Positions 35,384 to 44,539 of a DNA stretch of 64,000 bases are shown one piece after another. Numbering within the stretch: position 1 is the first letter of the stretch; every line of letters begins with the position of its first letter. The DNA lies in the NCBI RefSeq assembly GCF_029953595.1, contig NZ_CP124535.1, positions 2,326,001-2,390,000 of the forward strand. Direction: 5' to 3'. A program made the translations under genes and the position numbers. This DNA is from Fuscovulum ytuae. GTDB lineage: Bacteria; Pseudomonadota; Alphaproteobacteria; Rhodobacterales; Rhodobacteraceae. A model generated the notes under the pieces. That model saw only the letters and a program-made list of their open reading frames with translations. It ran no database searches and was not told the DNA's origin.

Positions 35384-36550
35384 TCAGACCCGTGCCGCGT
35401 GGGGGGCGGTCACGGCCTGCAACATCCGGGCCGGTATCTGTTCAAGTGGCAGGATCGACTGGGCGGCGCCCATGTCGCGTGCTGCCATCGGCATTCCATA
35501 AACGACCGAACTTTCCTCATCTTGAGCGAGGGTCGCGCCGCCCGCGCTGCGGATGGCGAGAAGGCCTGCTGCACCATCGCGTCCCATCCCTGTGAGGATC
35601 GCGCCGATGGCCTGTGTTCCTGCGGCATGGGCCACGCTGTGGAACAGGACATCGACCGAAGGGCGCGAAAAGCAGACTGGATCGCCGGGGCGCAGGGCGA
35701 CGCGGTAGCCGCGCCCCTGACGTTCCACCGTCATGTGGCGGGTGCCACCGGGGGCCACGAGGATTTGGCCGGGTTGGACCGTATCACCATCCTGTGCTTC
35801 GCGGACCGCCATGGCGCAGATCGTATTAAGACGAGAAGCGAAGGGACCTGTGAAACCTTCGGGCATATGCTGGACGATGAGGATCGGCGGGGTTTCCGGC
35901 GGGAAACAGGGCAAGATCGTCGAAAGCGCCTGCACGCCCCCGGTGGAAGAGCCGATGCAAAGGAGCGTCGAACCACCCGTGTGGCGCGGCTTTGTCGCGG
36001 GCGGGGAGATTTCCGTGGCGACGTTGTGCTGGGCAACGGGACGGGCATGGCGGGGAATGCTGGGCGTGGCCGCAGCCGGTGGGGGTTCGGGCAGGCTGGC
36101 GGGGGTTATCGGCAAGGCGTGGCGGGTGCGCCCCGTCGCGACGCGCGCGCCCGAAGCCGCGCGCACGCGGGTGCAGATATCGGTCATGATCGTGGGCAGG
36201 CCAGCGGCCAGGCCGAGGCTGGGCTTGGAGATCACATCCACGGCCCCCGCTTCAAGCGCGCGCATGCTGATATCAGCGCCGTCGCGGGTGAGGGAGGAGA
36301 TCATCACCGTGGGGATCGGCATGGAGGGCAGGTAATGGCGCAGGAAGGTCAGGCCATCGACGCCCGGCATTTCGACATCCAGCGTGATGACATCGGGGCG
36401 ATCGCGGCGCATCACTTCCCATGCGGCCTCGGCGCTGCTGGCGGTGCCGATCACCTCAATCTCGGGGTCGGCGGCTAGGCCCATGGACAGGACGCGGCGG
36501 ATCATCGCGCTGTCATCCACGATCAGGACGCGGGTTGTGCGGGCCTGCAT
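35384..36550 (-). CDS. cheB: Chemotaxis methylesterase/glutamine deamidase CheB
   Basis: This 388-residue protein joins a receiver domain (Asp58 in ITLDVEMPG) through a Pro-rich linker to a methylesterase domain. The catalytic Ser is in IGSSTGG, His in VQHMPEGF and Asp in GMGRDGA. The domain demethylates receptor glutamates. The ATG at 36550 overlaps the cheR stop by one base (TGATG). It balances CheR in adaptation. Confidence 0.96.
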   Translation of the reverse strand: MQARTTRVLIVDDSAMIRRVLSMGLAADPEIEVIGTASSAEAAWEVMRRDRPDVITLDVEMPGVDGLTFLRHYLPSMPIPTVMISSLTRDGADISMRALEAGAVDVISKPSLGLAAGLPTIMTDICTRVRAASGARVATGRTRHALPITPASLPEPPPAAATPSIPRHARPVAQHNVATEISPPATKPRHTGGSTLLCIGSSTGGVQALSTILPCFPPETPPILIVQHMPEGFTGPFASRLNTICAMAVREAQDGDTVQPGQILVAPGGTRHMTVERQGRGYRVALRPGDPVCFSRPSVDVLFHSVAHAAGTQAIGAILTGMGRDGAAGLLAIRSAGGATLAQDEESSVVYGMPMAARDMGAAQSILPLEQIPARMLQAVTAPHAARV

Positions 36551-37359
36551 CACGCGCCCTCCTTGCGGAAGATGGCGTTGGAGATGGGCGTCCAAGGCGC
36601 GATGACATCGCGCACGTTTTCGGTGACGGAGGTGACAAGCCAGCCACCGGGTTCCGTCACCTCATGCAAGGCGCGGAGGGTGGCGATCTGGTCGTCGCGT
36701 TCGAAGTAATAAAGGACGTTGCGACAGAAGACGGCCTGAAACGTCTTGCGGAAGGGATAGGGCCGCGTTTTCAGGTTCATCTGCCGGAACGTGCAAACGT
36801 CGCGGATTTCCTTTTTGACGCGCAGGCGACCGGCTTCGGCGGGTTCGAACCAGCGCGCGAGGTAATCGGGCGGAACGCGGTCAAGGCGGTTTTCAGGATA
36901 GGTGGCGGCCTCGGCCTCGGCGATCACGGGGGCGGAGATGTCGGTGCCAAGGATCGCGGTGCGGCGCAAGGCGACGGGGCCAAGCGTTTCGGCAATGAGG
37001 ATGGCAAGCGTATAGGCCTCATCCCCGGCGGCGCAGGCGGCTGACCAGATACGGATTTCATCCCTCTGGGCGAGGCTTGGCAGGATGTGGATGCGGAAGG
37101 CATCCAGCACATCCATTTCGCGGAAGAAATAGGTGTGGTTGGTCGAGGCCGCATGCATCACGGCCAATTGCAGTTCCATCGAGGAGCCAGAGTTCAGCCG
37201 CCCCGCGATGTCGGAAAGATCACGCATGGCGAAGTCGCGCTGGACGCGCGCAAGGCGCTGGCGGAGCTGTTCGATCTTGTGTTCGGGGAAGTGGATGCCG
37301 CAGCGCTGCGACAGCCAGCCCCGGATCGCTTCGGCCCCCTGACGGTCGGTCGTGGTCAT
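36550..37359 (-). CDS. cheR: Chemotaxis methyltransferase CheR
   Basis: This 269-residue SAM-dependent methyltransferase acts on receptor glutamates. It has a small N-terminal helical domain and then the catalytic domain with IRIWSAACAAGDEAYTLAI, the SAM motif, and FCRNVLYYFERDDQ near 205. The ATG at 37359 overlaps the cheA4-like stop (ATGA). The usual E in the SAxCSTGEE motif is replaced by D. Confidence 0.95.
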   Translation of the reverse strand: MTTTDRQGAEAIRGWLSQRCGIHFPEHKIEQLRQRLARVQRDFAMRDLSDIAGRLNSGSSMELQLAVMHAASTNHTYFFREMDVLDAFRIHILPSLAQRDEIRIWSAACAAGDEAYTLAILIAETLGPVALRRTAILGTDISAPVIAEAEAATYPENRLDRVPPDYLARWFEPAEAGRLRVKKEIRDVCTFRQMNLKTRPYPFRKTFQAVFCRNVLYYFERDDQIATLRALHEVTEPGGWLVTSVTENVRDVIAPWTPISNAIFRKEGA

Positions 37360-38567
37360 TGCGGACCCCCGGATGGACCGACGGCGAGGCGTTCGCAATC
37401 GAAGACAAGTGCCACTTCGCCCGTGCCAAGCAGCGCGCAGCCCCAAGAGGCGCGAACTTGCGCGAGACGGCCAATGAGCGGTTTCATCACGACCTGCTGG
37501 CGGTCGAGGATTTCGTCCACGGGTACAGCGATGGGGCCGGAAGAGGTGTTGAAGACCACAAGCACTTGCGTCGGCGGGTCTTCGGCGCGGTCGAGGGGGG
37601 TGCCATAGAACTGATCCAGGCGGCAAACCGGGATGAAGGCGCCGCGCAGGCGGAACATTTCGGACCCGGTATCGGCCGAGATGCCGACAAGGTCTTCGGG
37701 ACGCGGCTTGGCGATTTCCGACACCACGTCGATCGGCACGGCGAAAAGCTGGTGGCGCAGGCGCAGGATGATGCAATCGAGGAAGGCCAACGACACCGGG
37801 ATATGCAGCGCAACGCGGGTGCCCTGCCCTGCCGTGCTGTCCACGGCGATGCGGCCACGCAGGGCCTTCATCGTGGCGTTCAGCACGTCCATGCCGACGC
37901 CGCGCCCTGAGAGGTTGGACACCACATCGGCGGTGGAGAAGCCGGGTTCGAAGATGACCTTCCAGAGGGCGGAAGGTTCGGGTTCCTCGTCGGGGCCGAA
38001 AAAGCCCTTTTCGCGGGCCTTTTTCAGGATTTTGTCGCGGGCAAGGCCACGGCCATCATCGGCCACGGTGATGCGGACCTCGGACCCTACTTGCGCGGCG
38101 GAAAGGATGATGCGGCCCTGTTCGGGTTTGCCCGCAGCGCGGCGATCTTCGGGGCCTTCAAGGCCGTGGTCGGCGGAGTTGCGCACGACATGGAGAAGGG
38201 GGTCGTAAAGACGGTCGGCCACCAGCTTGTCGATGGCGGTATCGCCGCCTTCGATATCCATCTCGATCTGCTTGCCAGTCTGGCGTTCCAGTTCGCGCAC
38301 CATGCGGCGCAGGCGGCGGAATACATCGTCCACGGGGACAAGGCGCAGCTCGGTGGCCGCATCCTGCACTTCGCGCACGATCATGTTCAGGCGATGGACG
38401 GCGGCATCGAAATTGGTGAGTTGCAGCCCCGACAGATCGGGCGACTGCACGGTTTCAGAAACCGAGAGAGAGAGTTCACCCACAAGATCCATCAGACGGC
38501 TGATCTTGTCGGAGGAGACGCGCATCAGGCCGCCATCGGCCGGCGTGGTTTCCACGGCGCCGCTCAT
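37356..38567 (-). CDS. cheA4: CheA4-like histidine kinase lacking P1/P2
   Basis: This is a 403-residue CheA core. It starts directly with the P3 dimerisation helix (VSSDKISRLMDLVGELSLS). An intact P4 ATPase follows: N box LLHVVRNSADHG, G1 VADDGRGL, F box EPGFSTAD and G2 SGRGVGMDVL. A CheW-like P5 domain ends the protein. It has no phosphotransfer histidine. In R. sphaeroides, CheA4 of the same structure phosphorylates the P1 of CheA3 in trans. The ATG at 38567 shares ATGA with the upstream small frame. Confidence 0.9.
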   Translation of the reverse strand: MSGAVETTPADGGLMRVSSDKISRLMDLVGELSLSVSETVQSPDLSGLQLTNFDAAVHRLNMIVREVQDAATELRLVPVDDVFRRLRRMVRELERQTGKQIEMDIEGGDTAIDKLVADRLYDPLLHVVRNSADHGLEGPEDRRAAGKPEQGRIILSAAQVGSEVRITVADDGRGLARDKILKKAREKGFFGPDEEPEPSALWKVIFEPGFSTADVVSNLSGRGVGMDVLNATMKALRGRIAVDSTAGQGTRVALHIPVSLAFLDCIILRLRHQLFAVPIDVVSEIAKPRPEDLVGISADTGSEMFRLRGAFIPVCRLDQFYGTPLDRAEDPPTQVLVVFNTSSGPIAVPVDEILDRQQVVMKPLIGRLAQVRASWGCALLGTGEVALVFDCERLAVGPSGGPQ

Positions 38568-38689
38568 GCCCGGCCCCCTGCTGTGCAAAGGGCGCAATCC
38601 GCACTGTCCCGAAGCCGAGACATCATGTGTTCGTCCTTTTCTTTCGCATCCATCGGCGCTTTCGCCGCGATCATCTGCAAGTGGTGGGC
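38564..38689 (-). CDS. Possible small coupling ORF between che operon genes
   Basis: An open frame ends with TGA overlapping the cheA4-like ATG (ATGA), the same coupling used throughout this operon. It spans the otherwise empty 150 bp after the first gene. The start is unclear: GTG near 38689 or ATG 38674 give about 41 or 36 residues, including DAKEKDEHMMSRLRD. There is no convincing SD. It may be spurious. Confidence 0.3.
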   Translation of the reverse strand, partial: AHHLQMIAAKAPMDAKEKDEHMMSRLRDSADCALCTAGGRA

Positions 38690-38720
38690 CACGTCAGCAG
38701 CACGACTGAGGGGGGCCTTG

Positions 38721-39026
38721 TCAGGCCGCCTCGGAGTTGCGGTCGAAGTTGAAGATGCAGACCCCGTCAAATCCGGTGGATTTGAAAAGGAATGTCTTCT
38801 TCATCGTATCGAGGAACCCGCCATGGTTCTTTTCGAAGTTCTTCAACTCGCTCACTGCGGGGAAGAAGACGTTGATGGACACGTCGCCTTCCTTTGAAAT
38901 CAGGACGTTAAGCCCTGTCAGATTGCAGCTGGGAATGGCGTTCCCCAAAGCCTCGATCACGAAAGGCGCAGCGATCTGCGCCGCGTCAAGGCTGGGAAAT
39001 TTGAGATGATACGTCTTTGATAGCAT
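38721..39026 (-). CDS. Unknown 101-residue protein, first gene of che operon
   Basis: This acidic/neutral protein has mixed alpha/beta character: start MLSKTYHLKFPS, a strand-helix pattern, and end IFNFDRNSEAA. No family was recognised. The ATG at 39026 is the likely start, as the upstream part of the frame is dissimilar in composition. It is the first gene after the sigma-28 promoter and lies directly before cheA4, so it may be a chemotaxis accessory protein. A small STAS-like fold is conceivable but not shown. Confidence 0.7.
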   Translation of the reverse strand: MLSKTYHLKFPSLDAAQIAAPFVIEALGNAIPSCNLTGLNVLISKEGDVSINVFFPAVSELKNFEKNHGGFLDTMKKTFLFKSTGFDGVCIFNFDRNSEAA

Positions 39027-39293
39027 GGACTCTGCCCCGGGTTGGTCGGTCTTGCGGTGATTGGAACGACCCGTTGGCGCAGAATGTGATACATACTTTC
39101 GGATGGGAGGGCAGTTTGTTGCGCTTTTCCCGGTGGAAAACTGCGCTGGATGCCGGGAAAGCAACCGCCCGGATGGACCCCGCCCATTCGGATGGGTCTG
39201 ACCCCGGCGATGGTCGTGTCGGAATTCCGAAACCTCGGCGCATTTTGCGCTGATGGGTGTCGGAAGCGCCGATGAAGCCGGGCCCTGACAGCG

Positions 39294-39320
39294 AAAACGG
39301 CCGGGGCATGAGGCGTTTTA
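39294..39320 (-). promoter_or_regulatory. Sigma-28 promoter of che operon
   Basis: Minus strand GCTAAA (TAAA at 39320-39317), 15-nt spacer, GCCGTTTT (39301-39294). It is an excellent match with a long leader (267 nt) to the first ATG. Confidence 0.65.
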
Positions 39321-39359
39321 GCGGGGGGTATCGAAGAATTTTCGTCAGCGCGGGGCGGG

Positions 39360-39375
39360 TGGCACGGTTCCTGCC
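39360..39375 (+). promoter_or_regulatory. Sigma-54 promoter of fleT-fliEFGHIJ operon
   Basis: TGGCACGGTTCCTGCC: full -24 TGGCACG and -12 CTGC with GG-N10-GC. It is 42 nt before the fleT ATG. Confidence 0.8.
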
Positions 39376-39417
39376 TCTTCCTTACCCGAATGCGTTTCCA
39401 TCAGCCGGAGTAAACCC

Positions 39418-40554
39418 ATGGCCGTGATCCACATCCTTGACGACGCTTTCGAAGCCGGTGCCGCGATGGCACAGCTTTTGTCCCGCCGCCGGATTGCGGC
39501 AGAGCGGGGCGCAAAGCCGGTGGCGGGGACGCATGTCCTTGTCGCCTCGGCGGCGGCGGAGGCGGGTCTGGGTGGCGCGCGCGGTCTGACCGATCTGGCG
39601 CGGGGCGCCGGGGCGAAGTCGATCATGGTCGTTTCGGAAGGGGCGGCAGCCTTTGGCGTGGTGGAAGAGATGGGCGGGCGCGTGCTGCGCGTGGCCCTGC
39701 CCCGCAGCGGCCAGCCCGCGCTGCGCGATGCGGGGCTGATGACGCTGGTCGACATGATTGCCGGGCAGGTCCAAGGGATGGTCGCCGCCGATCCGGCAAC
39801 GGGCGAGTTGATCGATCTGGCCAACCGCGTGGCGCGGACGGATGTGACCGTCTTCATCAACGGCCCCACCGGTTCGGGCAAGGAAGTGCTGGCGCGCACG
39901 GTGCATGCGGCAAGCCGCCGGGCGGCAGCGCCTTTCGTGGCGATCAACTGCGCGGCGATCCCCGAGAATATGCTGGAGGCGATCCTTTTCGGGCATGAGA
40001 AGGGGGCCTTCACCGGCGCATCGAACGCCAACAAGGGCATCATCCGCGCCGCCGAGGGCGGGACGCTGATGCTGGACGAGATTTCGGAAATGCCGATGGG
40101 GTTGCAGTCGAAACTCTTGCGCGTGTTGCAGGAGCGGGCGCTGACGCCGATTGGGGCGCAGGCTGAGGTGGCGGTGGATATCCGCGTGATCGCAACGTCG
40201 AACCGCGACATGGAGGAAGAGGTGCGCGAACGCCGGTTCCGCGAGGATCTGTTCTATCGCCTGAACGTCTTTCCGCTGGCCACCCGCGCGCTGTGCGAAC
40301 GGCCGGAGGATATTCCGGTTCTGGCCTGCGCCATGGTGCGGCGGCACGCGCCTGCGGGCCAGCCCCTGCCGATGCTGACGCCGGATGCCATCGCCGCGCT
40401 GGTGGCACATGACTGGCCGGGCAATGTGCGCGAATTGGAAAACGTCATCCAGCGCGCGCTGGTGATGCAGGAGGGCGGGCGGATCACGCCCAATGATCTG
40501 CTGATCCGGGCGGCGACGCCGACGGTGACGCGGCTGATGGCACGCGCGGTCTGA
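39418..40554 (+). CDS. fleT: Sigma-54-dependent flagellar activator FleT (no DNA-binding domain)
   Basis: This 378-residue enhancer-type AAA+ protein has Walker A GPTGSGKE at 149-156, the sigma-54 contact GAFTGA at 196-201 in [12 protein letters not shown], and the DWPGNVRELENVIQRAL arginine-finger region. The C-terminus ends about 25 residues later with no Fis-type HTH. The N-terminal 120 residues do not show a receiver acidic pocket. This matches FleT of R. sphaeroides, which lacks an HTH and works with FleQ. It heads the fliEFGHIJ operon. GGAG precedes the ATG. Confidence 0.9.
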   Translation: MAVIHILDDAFEAGAAMAQLLSRRRIAAERGAKPVAGTHVLVASAAAEAGLGGARGLTDLARGAGAKSIMVVSEGAAAFGVVEEMGGRVLRVALPRSGQPALRDAGLMTLVDMIAGQVQGMVAADPATGELIDLANRVARTDVTVFINGPTGSGKEVLARTVHAASRRAAAPFVAINCAAIPENMLEAILFGHEKGAFTGASNANKGIIRAAEGGTLMLDEISEMPMGLQSKLLRVLQERALTPIGAQAEVAVDIRVIATSNRDMEEEVRERRFREDLFYRLNVFPLATRALCERPEDIPVLACAMVRRHAPAGQPLPMLTPDAIAALVAHDWPGNVRELENVIQRALVMQEGGRITPNDLLIRAATPTVTRLMARAV

Positions 40555-40564
40555 GGCAGGCAAG

Positions 40565-40951
40565 ATGAGCATCGGATCGGTGAACGGCTTTTCGCCCTTC
40601 GCTGCCGGATTGATCCGGCCAGAAGGGCCGCAGGTGGGCCAGCAGGCGGGTCTTCAGACGGGCCAGCAGACAGGCGGCATCCAGACGCCTTTTGCACCCC
40701 AGGCCACGCCGGGGATCGGCGAGGCAAAGGGGCCGGGTTTTGGCGAACGCATCGCGGGCGCGGTCGATAACCTTGCCCAAGCACAGAACACAGCCACGCA
40801 GCGGGCGCGGGATTTCGAAATGGGTCTGGAGACGGATCTGGCCTCGGTGATGATCGATCAGCAGATCTCATCGCTTGGGTTCCAGTTCGCGCTGAACGTG
40901 CGGAACAAGGCGCTGGGTGCCTACCGCGACATTATGAACATGCCGGTCTGA
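40565..40951 (+). CDS. fliE: Flagellar hook-basal body adaptor FliE
   Basis: This 128-residue rod/MS-ring adaptor has a Gln/Gly-rich N-terminus and the conserved C-terminal DLASVMIDQQISSLGFQFALNVRNKALGAYRDIMNMPV segment of FliE (read here in parts). It is second in the fleT operon, 10 bp after fleT. Confidence 0.92.
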   Translation: MSIGSVNGFSPFAAGLIRPEGPQVGQQAGLQTGQQTGGIQTPFAPQATPGIGEAKGPGFGERIAGAVDNLAQAQNTATQRARDFEMGLETDLASVMIDQQISSLGFQFALNVRNKALGAYRDIMNMPV

Positions 40952-40974
40952 CAAGACGAGAGGATTGACGCAAC

Positions 40975-42684
40975 ATGGCAATGACCCCCATTCCGGTCGG
41001 CAGCGGCAACCCGATCGTGGCGCAGATGAAGGGCGCCGTCAGTAATGTGATGCGCATGGGCAACCAGCCCGCGCTGCGCCGCGCGATGCCGGCAATCCTG
41101 ATCCTGTCGGTTGCCGTTCTGGCGGTGGGCGGTTGGCTGATCCTGCGGGAACCGGCGCGGATGGTGCTGTTTCCCGGAATGGCCGAAGCAGATAAGGCGC
41201 AGGTGATCGAGGCGTTGAACGCGGCAGGAATTGCGGCCTCGGTCGACAGCTTTACAGGCGAGATCGAGGTGGCAACCGCGGAATACCACCGCGCGCGGAT
41301 GCAGCTTGCATCGCAGGGGCTGCCGACTTCGACCCCGGATGCCAATGCGGTGCTGACCGATCTGCCGATGGGGGCAAGCCGGTCTGTGGAAGGGGCGCGG
41401 CTGCGGCAGGCGCAGGAATTGGAATTGGCGCGGTCGATCACCGAAATCTCATCCGTGTCGCAGGCGCGGGTGCATTTGGCGCTGCCCGAAAAATCGGCCT
41501 TTTTGCGCGATACGCAGGCGCCGCGTGCGTCGGTTTTCCTTCAGCTTGCACCGGGCCGGATGTTGGAGCCCTCGCAGGTGGAAGCGATCGTGAACCTTGT
41601 GTCCACTTCGGTTCCCGGCATGGCGCGGGGCGATGTGACGGTGGTGGATCAGATGGGGCGACTGCTGTCGCGCGGTTCGGATGATCCGGCGGCGGTGGTG
41701 TCGGACCGGCAGTTGCAGCACCGGCTGGAGGTGGAGCAACTGTATCGCGAGCGGATCGAGGCGTTGCTGACGCCGATTGCGGGGCCGGGGAACCTGTCGG
41801 TGCAGGTGACGGTGGATATGGATTTCACGCAAAGCCAGATCACTGAAGAGCGGGTCGATCCGAACGGAACGGCGCTGCGGTCGGAACAGTCGGAATTGGT
41901 GGAATCGGCCGAGCCGCCGGCGCGGGGCGTGCCGGGCGCGGTGGCGAACCAGCCGCCGAACCAGGCGCAGTTGCAGGCGGCGGGTCAGGTGCCCGCGCCG
42001 ACAGGTCCGCAGCCTTTGGCAGGGACGATCACCAACCGGTCCACTGGTACGACGAAGAATTACGAAGTGAGCCGCACGGTTGAAACCACGCAGCCCGCCA
42101 CGGCCCGCGTGATGAAGATCAGCGCGGCGATCCTTTTGCGCGCCACGCCGCAGGCCCCGGTGGAAGAGGGGGCGGAACCGCCCCCGCTGTTGCCCGAGGC
42201 GCTGAAGGCCGATCTGGAGCGGCTGGCGCAAACGGCCATCGGCTTTGACGCGGAACGCGGCGATACGATCACCATCGCGGCGCAGCCCTTCATGGATGAG
42301 ATGGTGATGGACGTGCCGACCGATTTTTCCTGGGTGCCGGAAGTGCTGCGTCAGGTGGGGATGATCGCGCTCGTGGCCATCGTGGCGCTTGGGATCATCC
42401 GGCCCCTGCTGACGCGGGTGGTGCTGCCGGGTGCGGCGGCGGCGAGTGCGATGCAGATGGGTGGCGTGGCCGGGGTCGAGGTGGCCGCAGGCGACAGTCT
42501 GGACGATGTGCAGGCCCGGCTTGAGGCGCGGCGCGCGAAGCTGACCAGTGCCGCCCTGGGCGCGAATGTCAGCCGCGAAGAGAAGTTCGCCGTGCTGCGC
42601 CAGATCGTGGCCGAAGACCCGGCACGCATCGCATCGGTCTTGCAGAAGATGATGAAGGACGACCCGTCCGCCCCGAAAGCCTAA
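40975..42684 (+). CDS. fliF: Flagellar MS-ring protein FliF
   Basis: This 569-residue MS-ring protein has an N-terminal transmembrane helix (about 40-58, ILILSVAVLAVGGW), ring-building domains with ASQGLPTS and QAQELELARSITEI, a disordered Gln/Pro-rich insertion (about 310-345), and a C-terminal transmembrane helix (VGMIALVAIVALGII, about 460-477) followed by the FliG-binding tail. Normal length. Confidence 0.96.
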   Translation: MAMTPIPVGSGNPIVAQMKGAVSNVMRMGNQPALRRAMPAILILSVAVLAVGGWLILREPARMVLFPGMAEADKAQVIEALNAAGIAASVDSFTGEIEVATAEYHRARMQLASQGLPTSTPDANAVLTDLPMGASRSVEGARLRQAQELELARSITEISSVSQARVHLALPEKSAFLRDTQAPRASVFLQLAPGRMLEPSQVEAIVNLVSTSVPGMARGDVTVVDQMGRLLSRGSDDPAAVVSDRQLQHRLEVEQLYRERIEALLTPIAGPGNLSVQVTVDMDFTQSQITEERVDPNGTALRSEQSELVESAEPPARGVPGAVANQPPNQAQLQAAGQVPAPTGPQPLAGTITNRSTGTTKNYEVSRTVETTQPATARVMKISAAILLRATPQAPVEEGAEPPPLLPEALKADLERLAQTAIGFDAERGDTITIAAQPFMDEMVMDVPTDFSWVPEVLRQVGMIALVAIVALGIIRPLLTRVVLPGAAAASAMQMGGVAGVEVAAGDSLDDVQARLEARRAKLTSAALGANVSREEKFAVLRQIVAEDPARIASVLQKMMKDDPSAPKA

Positions 42685-42700
42685 GGAGAAGAGACGCGCC

Positions 42701-43753
42701 ATGCCCGCCCCTCGCCCCGTATCCGGCCCTGCCCCGATGGGAAGCTCTGTCCCGATGGAACGGCTGACGCCCTTGCATCGTGCGGCGGTGCTGATGATGC
42801 TGTTCGGTGAACGTGCCGCCGCTGCCGTGCTGCGCAACCTAAGCCCGGCAGAAGTGCAGAATCTGGGCGCGGCGATGTATTCGATCAACGATGTGGACCA
42901 GTTGACGCTGGAACATGTGGTCGAGGAATTCCTGATCGGCCTGAACCGCGAGACAGGGCTGAACCACGGTGCGCCGGTCTATATCCGGTCGGTGATGACC
43001 GAGGCGCTGGGTGAGGACAAGGCGCAGTCGGTTATCAGCCGGATCAACCCGTCTTCGGCAGAGCGGCCGATCGAGATCCTTGATTGGATGGATGCGCGGT
43101 CCATTGCGGAACTGATCATCGACGAGCATCCCCAGATCATCGCGCTGGTAATCGCCTGTCTGGACTACAGCCTTGCGGCGGATGTCCTGATGCTTTTGCC
43201 CGAAGAGGTGCAGCCCGACATCATCCGCCGCATTGCGGATCTGTCCTCCATCCAGCCAGAGGCGTTGCACGATCTGGAACAGGTGATGCAGCGGAAGTTC
43301 AAGGCATCGTCCACCAGCCGCGCCAGCCAGATCGGCGGCGTGAAGGCAGCGGCGCGGATCATGAACTTTACGCGGACGGCGATGGAACAGCGCATCATGC
43401 GCGAGGTGAAGAAAGAGGATCGCGACCTGATGCAGGCCATCATGGACAACATGTTCGTCTTCGACAATCTGGAGCAATCGGACGATCGGTCGTTGCAAAC
43501 CCTGCTGCGCAGCGTGGACAACGAGCAGTTGGTGTTGGCCCTGAAGGGGGCGGGCGAGTCGTTGCGCGACAAGCTTTTGGGCTGCATGTCGAGCCGGGCA
43601 GCAGCCAACCTGCGCGACGAGATGGAGGCGTTGGGCCCGGTGCGCCTGACCGATGTGCAAGAGGCGCAGAAGGCCATCGTTGCTACGGCGCGGAAACTGT
43701 CGGACGAGGGGGCCATCGTGCTTGCCGGTCGCGGCGGCGAGCAGATGGTGTAA
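42701..43753 (+). CDS. fliG: Flagellar switch protein FliG
   Basis: This 350-residue rotor protein has FliGN (residues 20-110), a middle domain with HPQIIALVIACL, and the torque helix region with NMFVFDNLEQSDDRSLQTLLRSVD near 245-270, where charged residues interact with MotA. It follows fliF by 16 bp. Confidence 0.95.
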   Translation: MPAPRPVSGPAPMGSSVPMERLTPLHRAAVLMMLFGERAAAAVLRNLSPAEVQNLGAAMYSINDVDQLTLEHVVEEFLIGLNRETGLNHGAPVYIRSVMTEALGEDKAQSVISRINPSSAERPIEILDWMDARSIAELIIDEHPQIIALVIACLDYSLAADVLMLLPEEVQPDIIRRIADLSSIQPEALHDLEQVMQRKFKASSTSRASQIGGVKAAARIMNFTRTAMEQRIMREVKKEDRDLMQAIMDNMFVFDNLEQSDDRSLQTLLRSVDNEQLVLALKGAGESLRDKLLGCMSSRAAANLRDEMEALGPVRLTDVQEAQKAIVATARKLSDEGAIVLAGRGGEQMV

Positions 43754-43756
43754 GCC

Positions 43757-44539
43757 ATGACCGATGGGGAAGCCCCGCGCATGGGACATGCCGAGGTGAT
43801 GGCGATGATCCGCGCCTCGGCCCAGAAGGGATTTGCAGCAAGATCACCGGTCGGAGAGGCGGATGCCGTATTCCGCCCCGCACGGCTGGATGCGGTGCGG
43901 CGGATTGATCCCGATGCCACGGCCATGGTCGAGGCTGTCGTGGCCACGGAAGATGGCGGCATCACGGTCGCAGCGGGCGAGGTGATGGCGCCAGCGCGGG
44001 CGACACCGTCAGCGCATGTGTCGACGGAAGAGATGGCGCAGCGTTTGGCCGAGGCGCGGGCCGAAGGCTATGCCCAAGGGCGCGCCGATGGGATCGAGGC
44101 GGGTCATGCCACGGGCCATGCGGAAGGCGTGGTTGCCGGACGGGCCGAAGCGGAGGCCACCATTGGACCGGCGCGCGCGCTGTTTTTGGAGGCAGTGGCA
44201 CGGCTGGAGGATAGCACAGGGATCGCTGACGGCCTTGCAGGCATATTGGCAGAAGCGGTGCGCAATCTAGCCGCCGAACGGGCGGGGCAGATGATCGATG
44301 CGCTGCCTGTGGCTTTTGCCGAACGGGTAGAGGCGCTTGCGGATCGCGTGGCACAGGGGGTGCGTGCGGTTTCCGTGCGGCTGCACCCGGATGACCTTGA
44401 GGCGATCCGCCCGCATCTGGCGGGATGCGAGGTGCTGGAGGGCGCGATGCTGTCCGCAGATGCGCGGCTGAGCCGAGGCGATGTGGAGGTGCGGGCCGAG
44501 GGCATCCGTCTGGCCGACCTTCTGGAGGTGCGGGGATGA
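43757..44539 (+). CDS. fliH: Flagellar export ATPase regulator FliH
   Basis: This 260-residue protein is in the fliH position between fliG and fliI. It shows Ala/Glu-rich helical sequence with the GxxxG-type repeats of FliH (EARAEGYAQGRADGIEAGHATGHAEG, seen in pieces around 95-125), followed by a globular C-terminal domain. It links FliI to the export gate. Confidence 0.85.
   Translation: MTDGEAPRMGHAEVMAMIRASAQKGFAARSPVGEADAVFRPARLDAVRRIDPDATAMVEAVVATEDGGITVAAGEVMAPARATPSAHVSTEEMAQRLAEARAEGYAQGRADGIEAGHATGHAEGVVAGRAEAEATIGPARALFLEAVARLEDSTGIADGLAGILAEAVRNLAAERAGQMIDALPVAFAERVEALADRVAQGVRAVSVRLHPDDLEAIRPHLAGCEVLEGAMLSADARLSRGDVEVRAEGIRLADLLEVRG

Larger units (their letters stand above)
39027..39417. 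other. Divergent control region between che operon and fleT
   Basis: 391 bp. It contains a sigma-28 promoter for the che operon (39294-39320) and a sigma-54 promoter for fleT (39360-39375). The 267 bp between the sigma-28 element and the first che gene have no convincing ORF, implying a long untranslated leader or an unrecognised small gene. Confidence 0.6.

Noticed and set aside
41449..42888. A 479-codon open frame on the minus strand
   Set aside because: Antisense to fliF and fliG; Arg/His-rich shadow frame.
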